A DNA stretch of 36,498 nucleotides from Candidatus Solibacter usitatus (GTDB lineage: Bacteria > Acidobacteriota > Terriglobia > Bryobacterales > Bryobacteraceae). How positions within the stretch are numbered: position 1 is the first letter of the stretch; every line of letters begins with the position of its first letter. Of the stretch, positions 5,881 to 12,745 are shown in pieces. The position numbers and the translations under genes were made by a program. Where the stretch lies: NCBI GenBank assembly GCA_016213245.1, contig JACRBC010000147.1, forward strand, positions 1 to 36,498. Reading direction: 5' to 3'. Below the pieces are notes generated by a model that had not been told where the DNA came from, searched no databases, and was given only the letters and a program-made list of their open reading frames with translations.

Positions 5881-7647
5881 GTGGCTGGTCCTCGAGTTGC
5901 AACTCTTCCGGGCGTGACAGCACTTCCTGTACTCGCGCTGCCCGGACCAATCTTGCAGGCCTCGCCATGGGCGTTCTCCAGCACGGCTCCCGAAAACGGT
6001 GCGCCGGCCGTGCCGCCAGGCAGCGGCTTTGCCGCCCTGGTCTTGGAGGGAATCCAGGGACCTCCCCAGGCGGGGACGCACACGGAGGACGGGCTGTGTT
6101 TCAGCGCTATGCGGATCCCTGCGGCACCCGCGGGTGAGGATCCAATCCTGGCCATGGGATATGCCGTGGACGGATCGCGGGAGGCCGCGGAAGCGGAATC
6201 AGCGCCCGAGGCGGACGCCGCCGATTCCAATGCCGATTCCAATGCCGATTCCAATAAGGTGCCGGTCTCTGAACCGGCAACGAACCTGGTGGTGGTGGCG
6301 GCGGTTCCAAACGTCGATGCGCCTTTCGCGTTCTGCTTGACCCCGTGGCGGCCACCCGCCGGCGGTGACGCCGAGGAAGCGGGACGGCGCGTGATGACGG
6401 AAGAGGCGTTGGAGTTGCCCGCGGGTCATGTCGCTATCAGTAGGGCCGAGCCATCGCCGCCGCCGGTGGCGGTCTTGCGTACCTTTCCGGATACTCTCCC
6501 GGCGCACCCCGGGCACGGACTGGCGCTTCCGCCGGCCCCAGCCGAACCGGTGGCAGGTCCGGGGGTGCCGCTATTGGGGCCGACGCACGAATCCGACGCG
6601 CCAGTGGCGGCGGAGGGTCACATGCGTCCGGGTGGTCAATCCATTCCACGGACAACCCACCTGGCCCGCCTGGCCCGCCTGGCCCACCTGGAAGGTGCGG
6701 CGGATCTCACGGCGCCGGAGCGTTCGATGGCAGAGCGGTCGACTCCGGATCGCTCGAACGAGGATTCGCTCGGCCGGGGCGCCGCACTGCAGGCCGAGGC
6801 CGCCGGGGTGACCCAGCCCCGGTTACGGGAGGAGGGCAGCGCTCCAGCCTTGCTGGCGGCAATGAGGTACGGAGGATCGCCTGCTCTCGCGGCGGCATCA
6901 CACCCATCCGTTCAGCAACAGCAGGACGAGGCCTCCGGCGCAGAGGTTTACCCAGAGGCGCCGCGGGGGGAGAAGGCCATCGACGATCAGCAGACGGACA
7001 CTCAGCCGGTACGCGAGGCCCACTCCAGCCGGGCAGAAGCAGCGCCGCCGGCGCGACACGAGGCCCAGTCCTCCGGCCAGCCCGTGCGGCCTGAGCACTC
7101 GCCGGGCGCCTCCGCGCCTCAAACCACCCTCGCCGGACGCCATTGCGCCGTACGTTCCAGTGACGTGGTGCAGGCTTCCGCCGGGCTGGAAGCCGCCCCC
7201 GAGGGTGAGCCAACATCGGCCAGGCCGCAGGTGACGGACTTGTCGGTGCGGGTCGAGGACTCGCCGGGGCGCAAGGTGGACCTCCACTTTTCCGAAAGCC
7301 AGGGCGGGGTCCGGGTCACCATGCTGACGCGCGATTCGTCTCTGGCCGAGACCATCCGCGGGGAACTTCCGCGGATGGAGGCCGGCCTGCGCCAATCCGG
7401 TTGGGCGACCGAGTTCTGGGCACCGGCCGCCGCCAGGGGCGGGGAGCGTGGCGATGCCGCGTGGCCGGTTCCCGGTGTCGCGACCGGCAAAGCGGCGGGG
7501 GCCGATGTCGGCCGCCCCCAGGAGATGCCTGCCGGAGCCGGGGCGGGCACAGGAGATTCGTCGGACAACCGCCGGACCGACTGGGAACTGGAAGTTGAGG
7601 AGAGGCTCAACCTTGCGGCCCTGCGCCGTCTGATGGCCCGCAACTGA
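5881..7647 (+). CDS. fliK: Hook-length control protein FliK-like
   Basis: The 588-residue product is mostly low-complexity, rich in Ala, Pro, Gly and Glu, with a folded C-terminal segment resembling the FliK hook-length domain: TDLSVRVEDSPGRKVDLHFS (about residues 450-470), VRVTMLTRDSSLAETIRGEL and PRMEAGLRQSGWATEFWAP. FliK is exported during hook growth, measures length with its disordered N-terminal part and then contacts FlhB through the C-terminal domain to switch export specificity. flgD and flgE directly follow, which supports the call. The start is uncertain: GTG 5881 is the first start after an in-frame stop but has no ribosome binding site, and no better start is obvious. Two short tandem repeats lie inside (6220-6255, 6661-6687). 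Confidence 0.75.
   Translation: MAGPRVATLPGVTALPVLALPGPILQASPWAFSSTAPENGAPAVPPGSGFAALVLEGIQGPPQAGTHTEDGLCFSAMRIPAAPAGEDPILAMGYAVDGSREAAEAESAPEADAADSNADSNADSNKVPVSEPATNLVVVAAVPNVDAPFAFCLTPWRPPAGGDAEEAGRRVMTEEALELPAGHVAISRAEPSPPPVAVLRTFPDTLPAHPGHGLALPPAPAEPVAGPGVPLLGPTHESDAPVAAEGHMRPGGQSIPRTTHLARLARLAHLEGAADLTAPERSMAERSTPDRSNEDSLGRGAALQAEAAGVTQPRLREEGSAPALLAAMRYGGSPALAAASHPSVQQQQDEASGAEVYPEAPRGEKAIDDQQTDTQPVREAHSSRAEAAPPARHEAQSSGQPVRPEHSPGASAPQTTLAGRHCAVRSSDVVQASAGLEAAPEGEPTSARPQVTDLSVRVEDSPGRKVDLHFSESQGGVRVTMLTRDSSLAETIRGELPRMEAGLRQSGWATEFWAPAAARGGERGDAAWPVPGVATGKAAGADVGRPQEMPAGAGAGTGDSSDNRRTDWELEVEERLNLAALRRLMARN
5886..5901 (+). promoter_or_regulatory. Weak candidate sigma-54 promoter facing fliK
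   Basis: TGGTCCTCGAGTTGCA has a perfect TTGCA -12 element at correct spacing from TGG, but only 4 of 7 matches in the -24 element. It would start transcription near 5912, inside the longest fliK frame, so if it is real fliK must start further downstream than 5881. It may be a chance match in GC-rich coding sequence. Confidence 0.25.
6220..6255 (+). repeat. 12-bp tandem repeat, three copies, in fliK
   Basis: GCCGATTCCAAT is repeated three times without a break at 6220, 6232 and 6244, coding for ADSN three times in the disordered part of FliK. Because the unit is a multiple of 3, slippage changes the protein length by four residues without breaking the frame. Confidence 0.9.
6661..6687 (+). 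repeat. 9-bp tandem repeat, three copies, in fliK
   Basis: CTGGCCCGC occurs twice and CTGGCCCAC once, back to back, coding for LARLARLAH. This is another in-frame repeat in the variable region of FliK. Confidence 0.85.
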
Positions 7648-7679
7648 AGGGAAACGTGGAAAGGACAGGAGGGATGGCC

Positions 7680-8009
7680 ATGAGTTCGATCACCAGCGCC
7701 CAGCCCACAATGAACTGGGGTGACATCGCGGAATTGACGCAGGACCAATCGCAGGCTCAAGCGCCGGATTCGGGCACTGATCGTCTGGCGAACAAGGAAG
7801 TCTTCATGAAACTGCTGGTCGCGCAGCTAAAGAACCAGAATCCACTCAACCCGGCCGACGGCATCGAGTTCATCACGCAACTGACCCAGTTCACGCAATT
7901 GGAGCAGTCACTGGGAATGAGGCAGGAGTTGGAGACGATCCGCAAGGCGCTGACGGTCGGAGCGACGGCTTCCGGCGCAAGCAATACGGACGGGACGGAA
8001 GCGCCCTAG
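7680..8009 (+). CDS. flgD: Hook capping protein FlgD, minimal form
   Basis: FlgD is the scaffold cap on which hook subunits assemble. The 109-residue product has the conserved N-terminal FlgD block NKEVFMKLLVAQLKNQNPLN followed by ADGIEFITQLTQFTQLEQSL. It ends about 35 residues later, so the Ig/tudor-type C-terminal domains of the ~230-residue enterobacterial FlgD are absent. In-frame starts exist at 7656 (GTG) and 7674 (ATG); the ATG at 7680 is chosen because AGGAGGG (7667-7673) is 6 nt upstream. It lies between fliK and flgE, the usual place. Confidence 0.92.
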   Translation: MSSITSAQPTMNWGDIAELTQDQSQAQAPDSGTDRLANKEVFMKLLVAQLKNQNPLNPADGIEFITQLTQFTQLEQSLGMRQELETIRKALTVGATASGASNTDGTEAP

Positions 8010-8039
8010 CAGTCAAAAGAACCGCAAGGAGAGTTCCGC

Positions 8040-9290
8040 ATGTTCACATCCTTCTCGACCGCTCTCAGCGCGCTCGGCGCTCACGCGACGGCGGTAGACG
8101 TCGTCGGCAACAACCTGGCGAATCTGAACACTCCAGGCTACAAGTCGAGCGTCGTCGCCTTCAGCGATTTGGTGACGCAATCGCTGGGCGCCGGGCTCGG
8201 CGAAACACAGGTCGGTTTCGGCGTCGCCCGACCGGTCACCATCCGGCAGTTCTCCCAGGGGGCCATTCAGGCCAGTTCTGGTCCACTCGACGTGGCGATC
8301 CAGGGAGACGGGTTCCTGATGGTCCGGGAGCCGATTTCCAGCACCCTGCTGTACACGCGCGGGGGGAATCTGCAGATCAACAAGAGCGGGCAACTGGTCA
8401 CCGCCACCGGCTTCCGGCTGCAGGGCTGGAATGAAGTCAACGGCTTTCTCGATACGACAATGCCGGTGACGGACGTGATGGTGCCGGTTGGATCGCTGCG
8501 GGCGCCGGTGGCCACCAAGGTTTTCTCTTTCGACCTCAACCTCGACGCCTCGGGCACGGCGGGGCCGCCAGCCACTGAGTTTTCCACCTCGATCGAGGTG
8601 TACGACGCACTCGGCGGCTCGCATGTCGTTTCGGTCAAGTTCACCAAGGGCGTTAACCCGGGGGAATGGGCTTATGCCATGGGTTTCCCCGACAGCGACC
8701 TGTCGACGCCACCGTTCACGGCCGTTACGGGGACCATCCAGTTCGACCAACTGGGGCGCATGAGCGCGCCCCTGGTCACCGATCCGGCTCCGGTGATGAA
8801 CGTCACCGGCTTGAAGAACGGCGCGGCGGACATGGTCATCAGTTGGAGCCTGTTCAACGCGGGCGCCCCGCGCATCACGCAGTATTCGCAGCCGTCGGCC
8901 GTGGCCGCCAACGCGCAGGACGGTTTCCCGGCCGCGCAACTGGTCCGCGTGGGCATTGGGGACGGAGGACGCGTGCTGGCCCAGTATTCCAACGGCCAGC
9001 AGGTAGCGGTTGGGCAACTGGCCATGGCGGCGATTCGCAACCCGGAATCGCTGCTCGCCGTCGGCAACAACAACTACCAGTTGAGCGCGCGTTCGGCGCT
9101 GCCGGCCGCCGGACTTCCCGGCACCGGCGGACGCGGCGCGATCATCGGGGGCGCGGTGGAGTTTTCCACGGTGGACATCGCGAAGGAATTCACCAATCTC
9201 ATCGTGTTGCAGCGCGGATACCAGGCCAACGCGCGGGTGGTGACCACTGTCGACGAGATGAGCCAGGAAACCATCAACCTGAAACGCTGA
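8040..9290 (+). CDS. flgE: Flagellar hook protein FlgE
   Basis: FlgE builds the hook, the universal joint between rod and filament. The 416-residue product has the N-terminal MFTSFSTALSALGAHATAVD with VVGNNLANLNTPGYKSSVVA, the PLDVAIQGDGFLMV block, a D1/D2 region containing TSIEVYDALGGSHVVSVKFT, and the C-terminal GGAVEFSTVDIAKEFTNLIV with LQRGYQANARVVTTVDEMSQ. The size matches a typical single-D2 FlgE. AAGGAGAG lies shortly before the ATG. It follows flgD by 30 bp. Confidence 0.97.
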   Translation: MFTSFSTALSALGAHATAVDVVGNNLANLNTPGYKSSVVAFSDLVTQSLGAGLGETQVGFGVARPVTIRQFSQGAIQASSGPLDVAIQGDGFLMVREPISSTLLYTRGGNLQINKSGQLVTATGFRLQGWNEVNGFLDTTMPVTDVMVPVGSLRAPVATKVFSFDLNLDASGTAGPPATEFSTSIEVYDALGGSHVVSVKFTKGVNPGEWAYAMGFPDSDLSTPPFTAVTGTIQFDQLGRMSAPLVTDPAPVMNVTGLKNGAADMVISWSLFNAGAPRITQYSQPSAVAANAQDGFPAAQLVRVGIGDGGRVLAQYSNGQQVAVGQLAMAAIRNPESLLAVGNNNYQLSARSALPAAGLPGTGGRGAIIGGAVEFSTVDIAKEFTNLIVLQRGYQANARVVTTVDEMSQETINLKR

Positions 9291-9311
9291 TGAGGGGCAG
9301 AACAAAAGGTC

Positions 9312-9560
9312 ATGACCGCCGCCGAACAGATCGCTCCCATGGCCGACGTCGCGCTTGAGGTGGAGGTGGAACTGGATCGCCGGGTGATGAGTCTGCGAGA
9401 GATGCTCGATCTCAACGTCGGGAGCGTCATTCGAATGACCCGATCGGCCGGCGAGAACATCGACATCCTGGTGGGCGGAGCGCTGGTCGGATTCGGTGAG
9501 ATCGTCATCATCGAAGACACCATGGGAGTTCGGATCACCGATTTCAACATCGAGGAGTAG
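9312..9560 (+). CDS. fliN: Flagellar motor switch protein FliN (SpoA domain)
   Basis: The 82-residue product is nearly all one SpoA domain: DVALEVEVELDRRVMSLREM, then LDLNVGSVIRMTRSAGENID, ILVGGALVGFGEIVIIEDTM and GVRITDFNIEE. FliN forms the lower part of the cytoplasmic C ring and helps dock the export ATPase complex. It precedes fliOPQR, the common order. A second SpoA protein is encoded at 16861. A weak AAAGG is close to the ATG; AGGGG lies 15 nt upstream. Confidence 0.9.
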   Translation: MTAAEQIAPMADVALEVEVELDRRVMSLREMLDLNVGSVIRMTRSAGENIDILVGGALVGFGEIVIIEDTMGVRITDFNIEE

Positions 9561-9563
9561 TCT

Positions 9564-9869
9564 GTGCCCGGCATGGAGCAAATGCTTGCAGTTGTGACCG
9601 TGTTCTCGCTGCTCGGCGGGGCGCTCTGGATTCTACGCCGCCAGGGAAGGCTGTCGCCGGGCGGGTTCTCGGGCCGGGCGGCTTCCGGGCCCCTTCAGGC
9701 AGTCGGCCGGCTGGCGCTTACCCCCCAGCATTGCCTGCACTTGGTGCGCGTGGAGCAGCGCACTGTGCTGATTGTGACCCACGCCGCGGGCGTCTCGTTT
9801 GAGCCGTCCGTCCCCGCGTTCGGCCGGATCCTGGAGGAATCGCTCCGCCCCACCGGAGCGGCTTCATGA
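9564..9869 (+). CDS. fliO: Export apparatus assembly protein FliO
   Basis: FliO is a small membrane protein that helps the FliP ring assemble. The 101-residue product has one N-terminal membrane segment (MLAVVTVFSLLGGALWIL), a short basic loop and the family's soluble part (LQAVGRLALTPQHCLHLVRV, EQRTVLIVTHAAGVSF). The start is GTG at 9564, since GAGGAG (9552-9557) is 6 nt upstream; ATG 9573 would be 15 nt away. The stop overlaps the fliP start as ATGA. The identity depends partly on position between fliN and fliP, since FliO is poorly conserved. Confidence 0.85.
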   Translation: MPGMEQMLAVVTVFSLLGGALWILRRQGRLSPGGFSGRAASGPLQAVGRLALTPQHCLHLVRVEQRTVLIVTHAAGVSFEPSVPAFGRILEESLRPTGAAS

Positions 9870-10600
9870 CGCGCTTCACGGCCGCGGCGCTGTGCCCGGC
9901 GCTTCTCCACGCGGCGCCAACAGAGACCCTCTTCGGCGTGCCCGTCGGATCCGGATCCGGCGCCGGCCTGGCGCCGCCACTGCAGATCATCCTCCTGCTC
10001 ACCGCACTGACCCTGCTGCCGGCGCTTATCGTTTCTCTTACCCCGTTTCTGCGCATCACCGTGGTTCTCCATTTTCTGCGGCAGGCGTTGGGCACACAGA
10101 CCGCGCCCTCCAATCAGGTCATCATCGGGCTGGCGCTCTTCCTCTCCCTCCTCATCGTTCAGCCCGTGCTGAAGCAGGCCTATGACAAGGGCTGGCAGCC
10201 TCTGGAGCAAGGCAAACTGTCCGGGGCGGAGGCCTGGGAGCAGGGTTCGCTCCCTCTGCGCCAGTTCCTGTTGCGGTTCGCCCGCGAGAAGGACATCGCC
10301 CTGATGCTGGAGATCACCCGCAGCCAGCCGCCACGGAAGCCGTCCGATCTCGAGCTCAGGATTCTGGCACCCGCCTATGTCCTGTCTGAACTGAAGGCTG
10401 GTTTTCAGATCGGCGCGGTTCTCTTCCTGCCTTTTCTGATCATCGATATCGTGGTCGCCTCGGTTACGCTCTCCATCGGCATGGTGCAACTGCCCCCGGT
10501 GATGATCTCGGCGCCCTTCAAGGTCCTGCTGTTCGTGCTGGTGGATGGCTGGAACCTCGTCGTCGGTTCGCTCATGAGGAGTCTCCAACAGGTGTCATGA
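9866..10600 (+). CDS. fliP: Flagellar export gate protein FliP
   Basis: FliP forms the pentameric core of the export gate in the inner membrane. The 244-residue product has a cleavable-looking signal peptide (MTRFTAAALCPALLHAAPTE), then LLTALTLLPALIVSLTPFLR with ITVVLHFLRQALGTQTAPSN, the central FLLRFAREKDIALML, and C-terminal LSELKAGFQIGAVLFLPFLI with PPVMISAPFKVLLFVLVDGW. All are family signatures, and the length is typical. Start and stop both overlap neighbours by 4 nt (fliO, fliQ). Confidence 0.98.
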   Translation: MTRFTAAALCPALLHAAPTETLFGVPVGSGSGAGLAPPLQIILLLTALTLLPALIVSLTPFLRITVVLHFLRQALGTQTAPSNQVIIGLALFLSLLIVQPVLKQAYDKGWQPLEQGKLSGAEAWEQGSLPLRQFLLRFAREKDIALMLEITRSQPPRKPSDLELRILAPAYVLSELKAGFQIGAVLFLPFLIIDIVVASVTLSIGMVQLPPVMISAPFKVLLFVLVDGWNLVVGSLMRSLQQVS

Positions 10601-10866
10601 ACTCTCAAATGGTGGTTGACATCATCCGTCAGGCCTTCCTGATGGCCTTTTGGCTCAGCCTTCCGCTGCTGGCGGTCGGTTTTCTCGCCGGATTGCTGAT
10701 CAGCCTCCTCCAGATTTTGACGTCGGCGCAGGACCCGGCCTTCGGCAGCGTGCCGCGTCTGGCCGCCTTCCTGGCGGGACTGCTGCTGTTCCTGCCCTGG
10801 ATGCTGGCACGTATCTGCACCTACACGACGCTGCTGCTGGGAGACCTGGGACGTTATGCCAACTGA
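10597..10866 (+). CDS. fliQ: Flagellar export gate protein FliQ
   Basis: FliQ, a small two-helix membrane protein, wraps around the FliP-FliR core. The 89-residue product has the family's LMAFWLSLPLLAVGFLAGLL, the conserved ISLLQILTSAQDPAFGSVPR (usually SxxQAxTQIxExTLxFxPK) and a second membrane helix ending LARICTYTTLLLG. Size matches the usual ~89. It overlaps fliP by 4 nt and fliR by 11 nt. Confidence 0.96.
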   Translation: MNSQMVVDIIRQAFLMAFWLSLPLLAVGFLAGLLISLLQILTSAQDPAFGSVPRLAAFLAGLLLFLPWMLARICTYTTLLLGDLGRYAN

Positions 10867-11620
10867 AGCGCGGCTCGACGCGTCCAGTCTGCTCGGCTTT
10901 CTGCTGGTGCTGGCGCGCGTATCGGTCATGTTCGTCTTCGTGCCCATTCCAGGCTCTCGCGCAGTGCCCGAGACAGCGCGGGTGATACTCATCCTGGCGT
11001 TGACTATTGCGCTCTACCCCTTGTGGCCCCGGCCCGAGGCGGCGGTTTCAGCCGGTCTGCTGGTCCTTTGGATAGCCGTCGAAGCGGCCTTCGGCCTGGC
11101 GGCGGGCCTGCTGGTTGGGTTTGCGTCCGAGATCTTCGTCTTCGCGGTCCAGGCGGTAGCGGTCCAGGCGGGTTTCTCCTACGCCTCCGCAATCGACCCG
11201 TCGAGCGAGGCCGACAGCGGTGTCCTGCAGATCATCGGTCAACTGACGGCTAATCTCTTCTTCTTCCTCTTCGGCATGCACGCCGTGGTGCTCCGGGCAC
11301 TTGCCCGCAGTCTGGAGGTCTTTCCACCGGGGGCCGCCGTCCAATTGCCCGCCGCCGAAGTGCTGGCCGGAGCAGGAGCGGCCATGATGCAGCTCGGGCT
11401 GCGGCTTTCGCTTCCGGTGGCGGCCCTGCTCATGCTGGCCGACGTCACCCTGGCGCTGATCGGGAGGATCCAGTCTCAACTGCAGTTGCTCTCGCTTGCC
11501 TTCCCCATCAAGATGCTGGGCGCTTTGGCGGTCTTCGCGGCGCTCACTCCGTTGATGCCGGTGCTGTACCGGCTCGCGATGCGCCACACCACGCGCGCGC
11601 TGTTCGAACTGGTGAGATGA
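10856..11620 (+). CDS. fliR: Flagellar export gate protein FliR
   Basis: FliR completes the FliPQR gate. The 254-residue product has multiple membrane helices and typical blocks: FLLVLARVSVMFVFVPIPGS, a central GFASEIFVFAVQAVAVQAGF with SYASAIDPSSEADSGVLQII, and LRLSLPVAALLMLADVTLAL with LSLAFPIKMLGALAVFAALT. Length is normal. The ATG lies in the last codons of fliQ; flhB follows after 9 bp. Confidence 0.96.
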   Translation: MPTEARLDASSLLGFLLVLARVSVMFVFVPIPGSRAVPETARVILILALTIALYPLWPRPEAAVSAGLLVLWIAVEAAFGLAAGLLVGFASEIFVFAVQAVAVQAGFSYASAIDPSSEADSGVLQIIGQLTANLFFFLFGMHAVVLRALARSLEVFPPGAAVQLPAAEVLAGAGAAMMQLGLRLSLPVAALLMLADVTLALIGRIQSQLQLLSLAFPIKMLGALAVFAALTPLMPVLYRLAMRHTTRALFELVR

Positions 11621-11629
11621 GCCTGAATC

Positions 11630-12697
11630 ATGGCCGACCGCGACCAACGCACCGAACAACCGACACCGCAGCGGCTCCGCAAAGCGCGCGAGGAGGGCCG
11701 CTTTCCGGTCAGCCGCGAGTTTGTTGCCGCAGTCCAGTTCGGCGTCTTCGCCGCCTTGCTGACCGGGTCGGCGGGGACGTGGTGGCCGGCAGTTCTGTCG
11801 GGCATGAGGCAGATGCTGGTGTTGCCCTTCAGGACAAGCTTCGAGCGGCTCGATCCGCCCGTCTTCCTGCTGCACCAGACGGCGCCGCTCTGGATGTCGC
11901 TGCTTGCCGGCGGCGCTTTGATGTTAGCCGCGGCGCTGGGCGCGCAGATGGTCTCGACGGGGCTCGGACTGGCGCCTTCCCGCCTGACCCCCGACTTCTC
12001 CCGCCTCAACTTCCTCAACAACCTCCGCGAAGTACCTGCCCGCAATGCGAGGGCGGCGGTGGAGGCCTGCGTCATGCTGCCCCTGTTGCTGCTGGTCTGC
12101 TGGATGGTGGTCCGGGGAAACCTCCAGGACCTGTTGCGGCTGCCGTTGCAGCCGCTGGCGACCTCGGTGGCCGTGGTGGGGACCTGTCTGTCGGACCTGT
12201 TCTGGAAAGCCGCTTTGGTGCTGGCCGCATGGGGGGTGATCGACCTGTTCAGACAGCGGCACCGCTACACCCGCGACTTGCGCATGACCAAGCAGGAGAT
12301 TCGGGAGGAGTTGAAGCAGTCGGAAGGCAATCCGGAAATCCGCATGCGCATCCGCCGGTTGCGGCGCGAGCTGCTGCGGCGCCGCATGATGGCGGAGGTT
12401 CCAAAGGCCACGGCGGTGATTGTCAATCCCACGCACTTCGCCGTGGCGCTGAAGTATGAACTGCCGTCGATGGCGGCGCCACGGGTGGTCGCCAAGGGCA
12501 AGAACTATCTCGCGCTACGCATTCGGGAAAAGGCCCTGGCTCACCAGGTGCCGGTGATCGAGAACCCCCCGCTTGCGCAGGCGTTGTACAAGCATGTCGA
12601 AACCGGCCAGGAGATCCCGCCGGCGCTCTACCGCGCCGTGGCGGAGGTCCTGGCCTACGTCTTCCGCCTGATGCGCGGAGGGCGGCCCGGCGCGTAG
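11630..12697 (+). CDS. flhB: Export specificity switch protein FlhB
   Basis: FlhB controls entry to the export gate and changes substrate class from hook to filament after hook completion. The 355-residue product starts ADRDQRTEQPTPQRLRKARE, the standard FlhB N-terminus, has four membrane segments up to about residue 205, and a cytoplasmic domain with the autocleavage motif NPTH at residues 266-269 (TAVIVNPTHFAVALKYE). The later VIENPPLAQALYKHVETGQE is also canonical. Self-cleavage between the N and P is expected. FliK, its signalling partner, is encoded at 5881-7647. Confidence 0.97.
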   Translation: MADRDQRTEQPTPQRLRKAREEGRFPVSREFVAAVQFGVFAALLTGSAGTWWPAVLSGMRQMLVLPFRTSFERLDPPVFLLHQTAPLWMSLLAGGALMLAAALGAQMVSTGLGLAPSRLTPDFSRLNFLNNLREVPARNARAAVEACVMLPLLLLVCWMVVRGNLQDLLRLPLQPLATSVAVVGTCLSDLFWKAALVLAAWGVIDLFRQRHRYTRDLRMTKQEIREELKQSEGNPEIRMRIRRLRRELLRRRMMAEVPKATAVIVNPTHFAVALKYELPSMAAPRVVAKGKNYLALRIREKALAHQVPVIENPPLAQALYKHVETGQEIPPALYRAVAEVLAYVFRLMRGGRPGA

Positions 12698-12745
12698 CCG
12701 ACGGGCGCCGGCACACCGGCTCTTCAGAAGGAAGCCCAGGACAGA

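Noticed and set aside
5690-5968. Longer flgF frame beginning at 5968
   Set aside because: The extra 93 codons have no FlgF similarity and would cover the sigma-54 promoter candidate and the divergent fliK start.
6661-6687. Short repeats as a possible CRISPR array
   Set aside because: The units are 9 bp with no spacers and keep the fliK frame; this is a coding tandem repeat.
8013-9581. 522-codon open frame antisense to flgE and fliN
   Set aside because: Spans two real genes and the gap between them on the other strand, with no recognisable motif.
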